Shown here piece by piece: positions 1 to 7,582 of a stretch of DNA of 64,000 nucleotides (the stretch's first letter is position 1; every line of letters starts with the position of its first letter). Both the position numbers and the translations under genes were made by a program. The notes under the pieces are model-generated. The model was not told the DNA's origin and did not search any database. It saw nothing but the letters and a program-made list of their open reading frames with translations. Origin of the DNA: Eubacteriales bacterium (GTDB taxonomy: Bacteria; Bacillota; Clostridia; Oscillospirales; Butyricicoccaceae); contig JAUNGZ010000009.1 of assembly GCA_030524205.1 (NCBI GenBank), positions 1 through 64,000 on the forward strand, written 5' to 3'.

Positions 1-85
1 GGCGCGGGGTTGGACGGAGGACGGGGGACGACAGCGCCGACACGGCGCGGAGATGGACGAGAGACGAGGGACATGGAGGCGCGGT

Positions 86-616
86 GTGTTGATTTTGGTG
101 ACGGGCGGGGCGGCGAGCGGCAAGTCGGCGCACGCGGAACGGCTTTTGTGCGAGAGGGCGCGCGGGGCGCGGCTGTATCTGGCGACGATGGAGCCGTTCG
201 GCGCGGCGGCGTGGGCGCGGATCGAGCGGCACCGCGCGCTGCGGGAAGGAAAGGGCTTTGAGACCGCCGAGCGGCCGATGGATTTGGCAGGATGGACGCT
301 GAACCGGCATTATGACGGGATTTTACTCGAAGATTTAGGCAATTTGCTGGCAAATGAGCTGTTTTCGCCCGAGGGGGCGAGGGAAACGGCGTTTGACAGC
401 ATCCTTGCAGGCGTAAACCGTCTGCAAACGTGCTGTGAGACGCTGGTCGTCGTCACGAACGAGGTGTTTTCGGACGGCCTGCCGTACCCGGAGGACACCG
501 TCCGCTATGTGGAAACGCTTGGGCGGCTGAACGCCGCGCTCGCCGCGCGGGCGGACGCGGCCTACGAATCGGTCTGCGGCATTCTGCTGCCGCTGAAGGG
601 AGGAAAAACACAGTGA
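86..616 (+). CDS. cobU: Adenosylcobinamide kinase / adenosylcobinamide-phosphate guanylyltransferase
   Basis: Phosphorylates adenosylcobinamide and then transfers GMP to it, making AdoCbi-GDP for CobS in the nucleotide-loop part of B12 synthesis. The 176-residue protein opens with the P-loop GGAASGKSAHAE (about residues 6-17). It carries the RIERHRALR segment near residue 40, whose His is the family's guanylylated residue, and VTNEVFSDGLPYPED near residue 120, matching the family's VTNEVG region. I chose GTG at 86 because GGAGG lies 6 bases upstream and the protein then begins VLILVTGG, as CobU proteins do; an ATG at 53 would add 11 unrelated residues. Its stop overlaps the cobS start. The first 85 bases of the window show no gene I can name. 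Confidence 0.9.
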   Translation: MLILVTGGAASGKSAHAERLLCERARGARLYLATMEPFGAAAWARIERHRALREGKGFETAERPMDLAGWTLNRHYDGILLEDLGNLLANELFSPEGARETAFDSILAGVNRLQTCCETLVVVTNEVFSDGLPYPEDTVRYVETLGRLNAALAARADAAYESVCGILLPLKGGKTQ

Positions 617-1401
617 AAAGTATGGGGAGCGGTTTTTTGGTCGCGTTTTCGCTGTACTCGGCCATTCCGGTGCCGCAGGTGAAGTGGGAAAAGAAAACCA
701 TGCGCTGGGCGCTGTCGTTCCTGCCGCTCGTCGGCGTGCTGATCGGCGCGGCGGAGTGGGGGTGGCACTGGTTCTGCGCGGCGCGCGGCGCGTCCGCGCT
801 GTTTTACGCGGCGGGCGCGGCGCTTTTGCCGCTGGTGATTTCGGGCGGTATCCATCTGGACGGGTTTGTCGATACCTGTGACGCGCTCTGCTCGCACGCG
901 GGCCGCGAAAAACGGCTTGAGATCCTCAAGGACCCGCACGTGGGCGCGTTCGGCCCGCTGTGGCTGACAGCGTTCCTGCTGGCGGAAACGGCCTGCTTTG
1001 CGCAGCTTTACGAAAAGCCCGCGCTGCTGCCGCTGGCGTTCGGCGGCTTTGTGCTGGCGCGCGCGCTCGGCGGCAGCAGCATCGTCACCATGCCGTGCGC
1101 GAAGGATTCCGGCCTCGCGCACCTGTTCGCGGAGAACAGCGACAAAAAAATCGTCGCGGTTACGCTGGCGCTCGAGGCGGTGCTGGCGCTGGCGGCGGTC
1201 GGCGTTGCGCTGCTCGACACGCCGGGCGCGGTTTCGGCGGCGTGCGGCGGCGTTTTGCTGCTGTGCGTTTGGCTCGGGCTGCATTGGCGGCTGTGCAGGA
1301 AGGGCTTCGGCGGCATCACGGGCGATCTGGCGGGCTTTTTCATCTCGACCGCCGAGCTGCTCTGTCTGGCCTTCGCCGCGGTGGGAGGCCTGCTGCTATG
1401 A
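613..1401 (+). CDS. cobS: Adenosylcobinamide-GDP ribazoletransferase (cobalamin synthase)
   Basis: Integral membrane enzyme that joins AdoCbi-GDP to alpha-ribazole (or its phosphate) to complete the nucleotide loop of cobalamin. The 262-residue protein is a series of hydrophobic segments. The family's acidic signature GGIHLDGFVDTCDALCSH lies near residues 77-94, followed by REKRLEILKDPHVGAFG. It starts at GTG 613, overlapping the cobU stop by four bases, and ends in an ATGA overlap with the next gene, so translational coupling is likely. Length is typical (about 250 residues). A catalytic MG near residues 16-20 is not conspicuous, but the overall match is good. Confidence 0.9.
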   Translation: MKSMGSGFLVAFSLYSAIPVPQVKWEKKTMRWALSFLPLVGVLIGAAEWGWHWFCAARGASALFYAAGAALLPLVISGGIHLDGFVDTCDALCSHAGREKRLEILKDPHVGAFGPLWLTAFLLAETACFAQLYEKPALLPLAFGGFVLARALGGSSIVTMPCAKDSGLAHLFAENSDKKIVAVTLALEAVLALAAVGVALLDTPGAVSAACGGVLLLCVWLGLHWRLCRKGFGGITGDLAGFFISTAELLCLAFAAVGGLLL

Positions 1402-1733
1402 CCGTTTTGCTGATCGGCGGCGCGTATCAGGGCAAAAGCGCCTTGGCGCGCGCGCTGTACCCCGATTTAGAGAAGGTGGCAAACCTGCATCTGCTCGTTA
1501 AAGAAACGCTGCGCGCGGGCGGCGACCCGGCCTCGCTGCTTGCCGGCCTGCGCGGCAAATGCGTCACCTGCGACGAGCTCGGCTGCGGCGTTGTGCCGCT
1601 GGACGGGGCGGACGATAAGTGGCGCGAGCAGACCGGGCGGCTGTGCTGCGCGCTCGCGGCCGAGGCGGACGCGGTCGCGCGCGTCGTCGCGGGCGTGCCG
1701 CTGTTTATCAAGGGGGACGCGCCGTGTATGTGA
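1398..1733 (+). CDS. Short CobU-like P-loop protein
   Basis: A 111-residue second CobU relative directly after cobS. It keeps the P-loop GGAYQGKSALAR (residues 7-18) and a CobU-like C-terminal part: CDELGCGVVPLD near residue 55, WREQTGRLCCALAAEADAV near 73-91, and VVAGVPLFIKG at the end. The middle part, which in full CobU holds the RxxxHR guanylylation site, is missing; the full-length copy is at 86-616. ATGA overlap with cobS and a 10-base overlap with cbiB place it in the same transcript. It may be a kinase-only CobU or an accessory nucleotide-binding protein; the sequence does not decide. Confidence 0.7.
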   Translation: MTVLLIGGAYQGKSALARALYPDLEKVANLHLLVKETLRAGGDPASLLAGLRGKCVTCDELGCGVVPLDGADDKWREQTGRLCCALAAEADAVARVVAGVPLFIKGDAPCM

Positions 1734-2689
1734 CATGCGCCGTGCTGCTCGGCTTTTTGCTCGACAGCCTGTTCGGAGACCCCTTGCGCCGCCTGCATCC
1801 GGTAAGCCTGCTCGGTAAGCTGGCGGCGCTTGGCGAGCGGCTTTTCCGCCGCCTGTTCCCCAAAACGGCGAAGGGCGAGACGGCGGCGGGCGTGCTGCTC
1901 TGGCTGCTTGTTTGCGGGGCGGGCTTTGCCGCGCCGTTCTTTCTGCTGCGCTTTTTGCGCGGGGTGAATTTTTATCTGGGCTTTGCTGCCGAAGCGCTGC
2001 TGTGCTGGCAGATTTTCGCGCGCAAAAGCCTTGCCGAGGCGGGCGCGCACGTGCGGCGGGCGCTCGGCCGGTCGCTGGACGAAGGCAGGCAGGCGGTTTC
2101 GATGTATGTGGGCCGCGACACGGCTGGGCTGGACGAGCAGGGCGTGATCAAGGCCGCGGTCGAGACGGTCGCGGAGAACACGACCGACGGGGTCGTCGCG
2201 CCGCTGGTGTTCCTGCTGCTCGGCGGCGCGCCGCTGGGACTGCTGTACAAGGCGGTCAACACGCTTGACTCGATGGTCGGCTATCACAGCGAAAAATACG
2301 AATATCTGGGCAAGTTTTCCGCGCGGCTGGACGACGTATTCAATTTTATTCCCGCGCGCTTTGCCGCCGCCTGCCTGATCGCGGGCGCGGGACTGCTCGG
2401 GATGGACAATCTGGGCGCCCTGCGCGTGTTCCGCCGCGACCGAAACCGCCACAAAAGCCCGAACGCCGGGCAGACCGAGGCCGCCGTCGCGGGCGCGCTG
2501 CACGTGCGGCTGGGCGGGGACGCAAGCTATTTTGGCAAAACGGTTAAAAAGGCCGCGTTCGGCGACCCCGACCGCGAGATTACCAAAAGCGACATCGGCC
2601 GCGCGTGCGAGCTGATGACGGCGGCTTCCGTACTCGCGCTGGCAACCGGCTGCGCCGTGCGGCTGACGCTTTCGTGGCCGCTGTTTTAA
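1724..2689 (+). CDS. cbiB: Adenosylcobinamide-phosphate synthase (CbiB/CobD-type)
   Basis: Membrane enzyme that attaches aminopropanol or its phosphate to adenosylcobyric acid. The predicted 321-residue protein starts at GTG 1724 (VYVTCAVLLGFLLDSLFGDP), the typical N-terminus with the DxxxGDP motif. The signatures GRDTAGLDEQGVIKAAVETVAENTTDG (written in the gene as two adjoining blocks near residues 128-155) and YHSEKYEYLGKFSARLDD near 188-205 are intact, as is the C-terminal AGALHVRLGGDASYFG. An in-frame ATG does not occur near the expected start; an upstream in-frame ATG at 1619 would place 35 unrelated residues before the first membrane segment. Confidence 0.93.
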   Translation: MYVTCAVLLGFLLDSLFGDPLRRLHPVSLLGKLAALGERLFRRLFPKTAKGETAAGVLLWLLVCGAGFAAPFFLLRFLRGVNFYLGFAAEALLCWQIFARKSLAEAGAHVRRALGRSLDEGRQAVSMYVGRDTAGLDEQGVIKAAVETVAENTTDGVVAPLVFLLLGGAPLGLLYKAVNTLDSMVGYHSEKYEYLGKFSARLDDVFNFIPARFAAACLIAGAGLLGMDNLGALRVFRRDRNRHKSPNAGQTEAAVAGALHVRLGGDASYFGKTVKKAAFGDPDREITKSDIGRACELMTAASVLALATGCAVRLTLSWPLF

Positions 2690-2703
2690 GGAGGAGAACC
2701 GGT

Positions 2704-3771
2704 ATGATGGACTATGTGCACGGCGGGGACGTTTACACCCACGCCGCGCGGTACGGCGCGCCGCCCGTCGACCTGTCGGCGAATATCAGCCCGTACGGCG
2801 CGCCGCCGCGCGTGCGGCAGGCCATGCGGGACGCGGTGGACGGCTGCGGCAGCTATCCCGATCCGTTTTGCCGGCAAGCGCGCGCCGCGATCGGCAGGGC
2901 CGAGGGGATAGACCCCGGCCGGCTGTACTGCGGCAACGGCGCGGCCGACGTGCTTGACCGTTTGGCGGCGGCTCTGCGCCCCAAAGCCGCGCTGCTGACC
3001 GCGCCCACCTTCGCCGAGTACGAGCGGACGCTCGCGGGCGCGTCGCTTCGCTTCCATCCACTGCGCGCGGACGAGGGCTTCGCGGTCACCGAGCGGATTT
3101 TATCGGATATTACGCCCGAACTTGACGCGGTGTATTTGTGCAACCCCAACAACCCGACCGGCCGCACCATCGACCCCGCGCTGCTGCGCGAAATCGCGCG
3201 GCGGTGCGCCGAACAGGACACGTGGCTGATCGTCGACGAGTGCTTTAACGATTTTCTGCCGGACGGCGAGGCGCGCTCGCTGAAGCCGCTGCTGGAAACG
3301 CACCCCAAGCTGGTGCTGCTGCGCGCCTACACCAAGATTTTCGCCGTGCCCGGCGTGCGCTTCGGCTGGTGCATGACGGCGGACGCGGCGCTCATCGACG
3401 CGCTCTACCGCGCGGGGCAGCCGTGGAACGTGTCGACCGTCGCACAGGCCTGCGCGGCGGCCGCCGCGGGCGAGCGGGACTTTGCGCGGGACGTTTCGCG
3501 CCGCGTCGCGGACGAGCGGACATTTTTGGAAGGCGCGCTGCAAAGGCGCGGCTTTGCCGTGTTCCCGGGCGAGGCGAATTTCCTTTTGTTCCGCGCGGGC
3601 GATGCGGCGCTGCACGAAAAGCTCGCCGCGCGGGGTGTGCTGATACGCAACTGCGCGAACTATCGCGGGCTGGAAAAGGGTTATTACCGCACGGCGGTCA
3701 AGACGCGGACAGAGAGCGAAGCGCTGCTCGCGGCGCTTTCCGCCGTGCAGGGAGGGGAAGGCGTTGGCTAA
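2704..3771 (+). CDS. cobD: Threonine-phosphate decarboxylase (PLP-dependent, HisC-like fold)
   Basis: Makes (R)-1-amino-2-propanol phosphate from L-threonine O-phosphate, the linker used by CbiB. The 355-residue fold type I PLP enzyme has [13 protein letters not shown] near residue 77, [13 protein letters not shown] near 145, the aspartate of [12 protein letters not shown] near 178 and the Schiff-base lysine in [17 protein letters not shown] near 207-223. The start at 2704 is preceded by AAGGAGGAG with good spacing. HisC (histidinol-phosphate aminotransferase) is the main alternative by sequence, but position between cbiB and cbiP argues for CobD. It overlaps cbiP by eight bases. Confidence 0.88.
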   Translation: MMDYVHGGDVYTHAARYGAPPVDLSANISPYGAPPRVRQAMRDAVDGCGSYPDPFCRQARAAIGRAEGIDPGRLYCGNGAADVLDRLAAALRPKAALLTAPTFAEYERTLAGASLRFHPLRADEGFAVTERILSDITPELDAVYLCNPNNPTGRTIDPALLREIARRCAEQDTWLIVDECFNDFLPDGEARSLKPLLETHPKLVLLRAYTKIFAVPGVRFGWCMTADAALIDALYRAGQPWNVSTVAQACAAAAAGERDFARDVSRRVADERTFLEGALQRRGFAVFPGEANFLLFRAGDAALHEKLAARGVLIRNCANYRGLEKGYYRTAVKTRTESEALLAALSAVQGGEGVG

Positions 3772-5263
3772 GGCGATCATGGTGCAGGGTACCTGCTCGA
3801 ACGCGGGCAAGAGCCTGCTGTGCGCGGCGCTTTGCCGCATTTTCCGGCAGGACGGATACCGCGTCGCGCCGTTTAAGGCGCAGAACATGGCGCTCAATTC
3901 GTTCATCACGGCGGACGGGCTGGAAATGGGCCGCGCGCAGGTCGTGCAGGCCGAGGCCGCCGGCATCGTGCCCGATGTGCGCATGAACCCCATCCTGCTC
4001 AAGCCGACAAGCGACAAGGGCTCGCAGGTGATCGTGAACGGCGTGTCCACGGGCAGCCGCACGGCGCGCGAATATTGGGGCGATAAGCGGGCGCTTCTCC
4101 CCATTGTCCGCGCGGCGTACGAAAGCCTTGCGGCTGAAAACGACATCATCGTCATCGAGGGCGCGGGCAGCCCGGCAGAGATCAATCTGAAACAGGACGA
4201 TCTTGTCAACATGGGCATGGCAAAAATAGCGGACGCGCCCGTGCTGCTCGTCGGGGACATCGACCGGGGCGGCGTGTTCGCCGCGCTGTACGGCACGGTA
4301 AAGCTGCTCGAGCCGGACGAGCAGGCGCGCGTCAAGGGCCTGATCATCAATAAATTCCGGGGCGATGCGGACATCCTTAGGCCGGGGCTTTCCATGCTTG
4401 AGGAGTTGACCGGCAAGCCGGTCGCGGGCGTTGTTCCCTACGGCCGGTTCGATATCGACGACGAGGACAGCCTGTCCGAGCGGCTGACCGCGCGGGGCGC
4501 GCCCGCACTCGTTGAGATCGCGGTCGTGCGGCTGCCGCGCCTGTCGAACTTCACGGATTTCCTGCCGCTGTCCCGGATCGAGGGCGTGTTCGTCCGCTAC
4601 GCAGAACAGCCGCGCGCGCTTGAGGGCGCGGACCTGATCATTCTGCCCGGCACCAAAAACACGCTGGGCGACCTGAAATGGCTGCGGGAAAGCGGCATGG
4701 AAGCGCAGCTTTTAAAGCGGCACGCGGCGGGCGCGCCGGTGTTCGGCGTGTGCGGCGGCTATCAGATGCTCGGACAGACCGTGTCCGACCCCGAGAACGC
4801 CGAGGGCGGCGGCAGCCTGCGCGGCGTCGGCCTGCTGCCGGCGGACACCGTGTTCCGTCCCGAAAAGACGACCGCGCAGGCGGCGGGACGGCTGGGGACG
4901 GTCGAGGGCGCGCTCGCGCCGCTGTCGGGCGCGGAGACGGCGGGATACGAGATCCACATGGGCGAAACCAAGCGCCGCGCGGGGGCGAAGCCGCTGCAAA
5001 CCCTGCGGCGCGGGGACGAAACGGTTTTGGACGGCTGTCAGGCCGAAAACGTCTACGGCACGTATCTGCATGGCATATTCGACGCGCCGGATATCGCCGC
5101 GCGGCTGGCAAGCGCGCTGGCTGCGAAAAAGGGCGTTTCACTGAACGCCGCCGCCTGCGACACGGCGCGATATAAGGAAGGACAATACGACAAATTAGCG
5201 GACGCCGTGCGGCGAGCGCTTGATATGGAACTGATCTACCGGATTTTGGAGGGCAAGGCATGA
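3764..5263 (+). CDS. cbiP: Cobyric acid synthase (glutamine-hydrolysing)
   Basis: ATP-dependent amidation of four side chains (b, d, e, g) of adenosylcobyrinic acid a,c-diamide, giving adenosylcobyric acid. The 499-residue protein has an N-terminal dethiobiotin-synthetase-like ATPase with [19 protein letters not shown] near residue 6 and [12 protein letters not shown] near 130. The C-terminal class I amidotransferase domain has its nucleophile Cys in [10 protein letters not shown] (near 329) and its catalytic His in GTYLHGIFD (near 430). Translation starts at TTG 3764 after GGAGGGGAAGGCG, inside the end of cobD. The usual length is about 500 residues. An ATGA junction couples it to cobO. Confidence 0.94.
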   Translation: MAKAIMVQGTCSNAGKSLLCAALCRIFRQDGYRVAPFKAQNMALNSFITADGLEMGRAQVVQAEAAGIVPDVRMNPILLKPTSDKGSQVIVNGVSTGSRTAREYWGDKRALLPIVRAAYESLAAENDIIVIEGAGSPAEINLKQDDLVNMGMAKIADAPVLLVGDIDRGGVFAALYGTVKLLEPDEQARVKGLIINKFRGDADILRPGLSMLEELTGKPVAGVVPYGRFDIDDEDSLSERLTARGAPALVEIAVVRLPRLSNFTDFLPLSRIEGVFVRYAEQPRALEGADLIILPGTKNTLGDLKWLRESGMEAQLLKRHAAGAPVFGVCGGYQMLGQTVSDPENAEGGGSLRGVGLLPADTVFRPEKTTAQAAGRLGTVEGALAPLSGAETAGYEIHMGETKRRAGAKPLQTLRRGDETVLDGCQAENVYGTYLHGIFDAPDIAARLASALAAKKGVSLNAAACDTARYKEGQYDKLADAVRRALDMELIYRILEGKA

Positions 5264-5790
5264 GCGATATCGGACTGATTCATCTTTACTGCGGCGACGG
5301 CAAGGGCAAAACGACCGCCGCGATGGGGCTGGCGGTGCGCTGCGCGGGGCGGGGAAAAAGCGTGGTCGCCGCGCAGTTTTTAAAGGACGGCACCTCGGGC
5401 GAATGCCGCGCGCTGGCAGGGCTTGCAAACGTGACCGTGCTCGCGGCCAACCCGTGCGGCAAATTCTCCTCCCAAATGACCGAGGAGGAGCGCGCCGAAA
5501 CCGCGGCGGCGGTCCTGCGCACCTTCCGCGCCGCTTGCGATTACGCTGTCCGCACCGGTGCGCGCCTGCTTGTTTTGGACGAGGCGTGCGCCGCGATTTC
5601 GTGCGGCTTTTTGGACGAGGACGCGGTGCTTTCCTTTTTGGAGCACAAACCCGCCGCGCTCGAGGTCGTGCTGACCGGACGGAACCCCTCCGAGCGGCTG
5701 TGCGAAAGGGCCGACTATATCACCGAAATGGTAAAGCGCCGACACCCGTTCGACAAGGGCATCGCCGCGCGGGAGGACGTCGAGCTATGA
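5260..5790 (+). CDS. cobO: Corrinoid adenosyltransferase (CobA/CobO/BtuR type)
   Basis: Transfers the 5'-deoxyadenosyl group of ATP to reduced corrinoid. The 176-residue RecA-like protein has the family P-loop in [23 protein letters not shown] (split here at residues 8-30), [13 protein letters not shown] near residue 107 and the C-terminal [19 protein letters not shown]. Start and stop both overlap neighbours by four bases. The PduO-type or EutT-type enzymes are unrelated in sequence, so the assignment to the CobO family is firm. It acts in the cytosol, probably on both newly made and salvaged corrinoids. Confidence 0.93.
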   Translation: MSDIGLIHLYCGDGKGKTTAAMGLAVRCAGRGKSVVAAQFLKDGTSGECRALAGLANVTVLAANPCGKFSSQMTEEERAETAAAVLRTFRAACDYAVRTGARLLVLDEACAAISCGFLDEDAVLSFLEHKPAALEVVLTGRNPSERLCERADYITEMVKRRHPFDKGIAAREDVEL

Positions 5791-6422
5791 ACGGAACGAT
5801 CAGACCGGCGGACATCGAAAAAAGGTCGCTTGCCATCATCACCGAGGAGCTGGGCGGAAGGACGTTTCCGGACGGCGTTGCCGAGGTCGTCAAGCGCGTC
5901 ATCCACACCTCGGCGGATTTTGACTACGCGGACAATCTGTGCTTTTCGGAAAATGCGGTTGAGCGGGCGAAGGCCGCGCTCGCGGCGGGCGCGACCGTCG
6001 TGACCGACACCAACATGGCGCTCGCGGGAATTTCCAAGCCGGCGCTCGCCGCGTGCGGCGGGCGGGCGGTCTGCTTCATGGCGGACGAGGACGTGGCGCG
6101 CGAGGCAAAGGCGCGCGGCGTGACGCGCGCCGCCGTGTCGATGGAAAAGGCGGCGCTTATCGAGGGGCCGGTGATCTTTGCGGTCGGCAACGCGCCGACC
6201 GCGCTCCTGCGCCTGCACGAGCTGATCGAGGCGGGCGAGACCGCCCCGGCGCTTGTCGTCGGCGTGCCGGTCGGCTTTGTCAACGTGGTCGAGTCGAAGG
6301 AGCTGTTCCTCGGCGGGAACACGCCGTATATCGTCGCGCGCGGGCGCAAGGGCGGCTCGAACGTCGCCGCCGCCATCGTCAACGCGCTGCTCTATCAGCT
6401 TTACGCACGGGAGGGATTCTGA
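5787..6422 (+). CDS. cbiC: Cobalt-precorrin-8 methylmutase
   Basis: Moves the C-11 methyl group to C-12, forming cobyrinic acid. The 211-residue protein has the catalytic histidine in VVKRVIHTSADFDYADNL (near residues 31-48), TNMALAGISK near 75 and the C-terminal GVPVGFVNVVESKELF near 155, followed by RGRKGGSNVAAAIVNALLY. Start ATG 5787 overlaps cobO by four bases. It is the only corrin-ring rearrangement gene in the window: cbiD, cbiE/T, cbiF, cbiG, cbiH/J, cbiL and cbiA are not here and must be upstream or elsewhere if de novo synthesis is complete. Confidence 0.93.
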   Translation: MNGTIRPADIEKRSLAIITEELGGRTFPDGVAEVVKRVIHTSADFDYADNLCFSENAVERAKAALAAGATVVTDTNMALAGISKPALAACGGRAVCFMADEDVAREAKARGVTRAAVSMEKAALIEGPVIFAVGNAPTALLRLHELIEAGETAPALVVGVPVGFVNVVESKELFLGGNTPYIVARGRKGGSNVAAAIVNALLYQLYAREGF

Positions 6423-6423
6423 A

Positions 6424-7221
6424 ATGGGCAAAAAGGCGCTGGTGGCCGTTTCCTTCGGCACGACCTATCCGGCCGCGCGGCGCGCGATCGAAGCGCTCGA
6501 GCGCACGCTGCGGGACGCGTTCCCGGAATACGACTTTTACCGCGCGTTCACCTCGGACATGGTGCGCCGCAAGATTGCGCGCGAGGAGGGGACGATTGTG
6601 CCCAACCCCGCCGAGCTGCTGGGGCGGCTGGCGGACGCGGGCTACGGCGAGGTGCGCTGCCAAAGCCTGCACGTCATCCCGGGGCTGGAATACGAAAAGC
6701 TGCTCGCCCAGCTCGGGCCTTACCGAACGCGCTTTGACGAGCTGGCGGTGGGCAAGCCGCTGCTGTGGGAGACGGGCGACTACCTGCGCCTGACGCGCGC
6801 GCTGCTCGAAACCATGCCGCGTCTGGCGGACGACGAGGCCTATGTGTTCATGGGGCACGGCACCGAGCACCCGGCGAACGCGGCCTATGCGCTGACTGAA
6901 AACGCCTTCCGCTACGCCGGGGCCGAGCGGGTGTACGTCGCCACGGTCGAGGGCTTTCCGCATTTGGACTATATTCTGGCGCGGCTGCATGGGCGCGAGG
7001 TCGCGCACGTGCATTTGGCGCCGCTGATGATTGTCGCGGGCGATCACGCGCAATGCGACCTCGCGGGCGCGGGGGAGGACAGCTGGAAAAGCCGTCTGGA
7101 GGCCGAGGGCTACACGGTCGAAACGCATCTGACCGGGCTGGGCGAAAACCCCGCCGTCGGCGCGCTGTTCGCCGGCCACTGCCGCGCGGCGGAGCCGCTT
7201 TTCGCCGCACCAACCGAATAA
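6424..7221 (+). CDS. cbiK: Sirohydrochlorin cobaltochelatase
   Basis: Inserts cobalt into sirohydrochlorin at the start of the anaerobic B12 route. The 265-residue protein begins KKALVAVSFGTTYPAARRAI, typical of CbiK. The metal-handling histidines are in FMGHGTEHPANA (near residues 141-152) and LAPLMIVAGDHAQCD (near 198-212). There is no signal peptide, so it is the cytosolic CbiK type rather than the exported haem-associated CbiKP type. It is the last gene of the run, one base after the cbiC stop, and is followed by a 13-bp hairpin. Confidence 0.93.
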   Translation: MGKKALVAVSFGTTYPAARRAIEALERTLRDAFPEYDFYRAFTSDMVRRKIAREEGTIVPNPAELLGRLADAGYGEVRCQSLHVIPGLEYEKLLAQLGPYRTRFDELAVGKPLLWETGDYLRLTRALLETMPRLADDEAYVFMGHGTEHPANAAYALTENAFRYAGAERVYVATVEGFPHLDYILARLHGREVAHVHLAPLMIVAGDHAQCDLAGAGEDSWKSRLEAEGYTVETHLTGLGENPAVGALFAGHCRAAEPLFAAPTE

Positions 7222-7229
7222 AGAGCAAA

Positions 7230-7258
7230 AAAGCGTCCGCGCCTTGCGCGGACGCTTT
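7230..7258 (+). terminator. Hairpin terminator after the cobalamin operon
   Basis: Perfect 13-bp stem with arm AAAGCGTCCGCGC and a three-base loop, nine bases after the cbiK stop. The T-run on the 3' side is short (three T), so strength is uncertain. Confidence 0.6.
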
Positions 7259-7272
7259 AATCCACCCCAAAA

Positions 7273-7475
7273 CCCTCGCGCCGTAGCGCGCATTAAATAG
7301 AACCTGGCGGCAACGCCGCCATGTTCATAAAAAAGCGCGAGCTTTGCCCGTGCTTTTTATACAAAGGCGAAGCGCTCACGGAATCATAATTCCGTGGGCG
7401 TTTCGGCGCAGAAGCCCTTTCCGGCGTTGCCGGACAAGGGTGTTCCTCGATCGCGGCCGTGGTCGCGATCGAAAG
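7273..7475 (-). repeat. Modular hairpin element, copy 1
   Basis: Reads on the minus strand. In order it has the P1 hairpin (stem TCGATCGCGACC, 7447-7475), two middle hairpins, the central TATAAAAAGCA...GCTTTTTTATGA hairpin (about 7326-7366), a GGCGGC hairpin (7306-7325) and the end stem GCGCGCTACGGCGCG (about 7276-7293). It fills most of the 361-bp gap between cbiK and spoIIE; otherwise I see only the terminator and the spoIIE leader there. Its P1 stem differs from other copies at several positions, yet both arms change together. Confidence 0.75.
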
Positions 7476-7582
7476 ATTTTTTTTCGTCTAAAATCCGCCG
7501 CCTTCTATTTCCGCCCCCATTTTCCGGCAAGGCCCGCACAATTGATGGGATATACTGGAAAAACAAGGGAGGCATAACAAGG

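Noticed and set aside
10-261. Frame at the left edge overlapping cobU
   Set aside because: Gly/Arg/Asp-rich shadow without homology; cobU in the overlapping frame is well supported.
7394-7582. Longer spoIIE start at GTG 7394
   Set aside because: It would translate the intergenic repeat; ATG 7583 has a good site and gives the normal N-terminus.
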